From the NCBI RefSeq assembly GCF_039555335.1, contig NC_092635.1:50116052-50180051 (forward strand): DNA of 64,000 nucleotides, in the 5' to 3' direction. Made by a program: the position numbers and the translations under genes. The notes beneath the pieces are model-generated. The model ran no database searches and was not told where the DNA came from. It worked only from the letters and a program-made list of their open reading frames with translations. Of this stretch, positions 63,735-64,000 are shown piece after piece. This DNA is from Amphiura filiformis (taxonomy: Eukaryota; Echinodermata; Ophiuroidea; Amphilepidida; Amphiuridae). Within the stretch, counting starts at the first letter, position 1. Each line of letters begins with the position of its first letter.

Positions 63735-64000
63735 CTGCAAAAGACATTTTATCAAATCACTTTTTTTTATTATTGGTAGAAGTTTAAACTGTTACACAAA
63801 ACAAAATTTGTTCACTTACATGAGCTTTTGACACGACGACACTGTGTCTTTTCCAAACTGATGGAATTTTATTGATCTTGGTTGTCACTTTTTTTTTAAA
63901 ACTTTTTTAAACTGTTTTATGTTAAATTCCAGTTGAAACACAATTTGGCCTGAAATGAAAAAAATTTTGTTTGGAATTCCAAAATATTCCACACCTTTTT
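63735..64000. other. Intron upstream of exon 1 of this window
   Basis: AT-rich; no further exon identified before the window edge. The gene continues to the right. Confidence 0.5.

Noticed and set aside
62487-62690. 67-codon plus-strand frame
   Set aside because: It overlaps an inverted repeat inside a MITE and has no recognisable domain.

Overview
The window is animal nuclear DNA, not bacterial. Short protein-coding exons with GT/AG borders sit in AT-rich introns packed with small inverted-repeat transposons (MITEs), tRNA-derived SINE heads, CR1/L2-type LINEs and a Penelope-like element. This mix suggests a marine deuterostome invertebrate (echinoderm, hemichordate or lancelet grade). That placement is inference; nothing here fixes the species.

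One gene fills the window on the minus strand and runs off both ends. I resolve 50 internal exons (244-63734; 7,850 bp, about 2,617 codons, roughly 25 cadherin repeats). All exon junctions agree in phase. No signal peptide, transmembrane segment, EGF/LamG domain or cytoplasmic tail is inside the window, so this is a stretch of the ectodomain of a giant cadherin of the cadherin-23/Fat/Dachsous kind; the exact orthologue cannot be named.

The gene is built from two different tandem exon modules. The 5' part (63734-44269) holds four copies, R1-R4, of a four-exon unit coding two repeats each; R4 is incomplete. Single repeats follow (43430-33869). The 3' part (33417-244) holds three copies of a ten-exon, five-repeat unit: C (old, diverged), B and A. 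Units A and B are nearly identical, introns included, over 1-3400 versus 5358-8308 plus 15768-16210, but clearly diverged elsewhere, a mosaic that suggests gene conversion or recent re-duplication. Eight cysteines are kept in each five-repeat unit, which is unusual for cadherin repeats. Two exons are damaged in this sequence: exon 48 (one base lost) and exon 10 (two offsetting shifts with TGA-TAG between).

Introns carry: two head-to-tail copies of an unidentified element (8309-15764) whose empty site is preserved in unit A; a decayed Penelope-like element with hammerhead-like terminal repeats (29578-33049) and a solo terminal repeat (43981-44106); a decayed CR1/L2-like LINE (51243-54903) plus LINE tails; a 3.6 kb non-autonomous transposon with 36-bp terminal inverted repeats (35142-38729); and many MITEs. 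No CRISPR, rRNA, operon or promoter of the cadherin gene was found.
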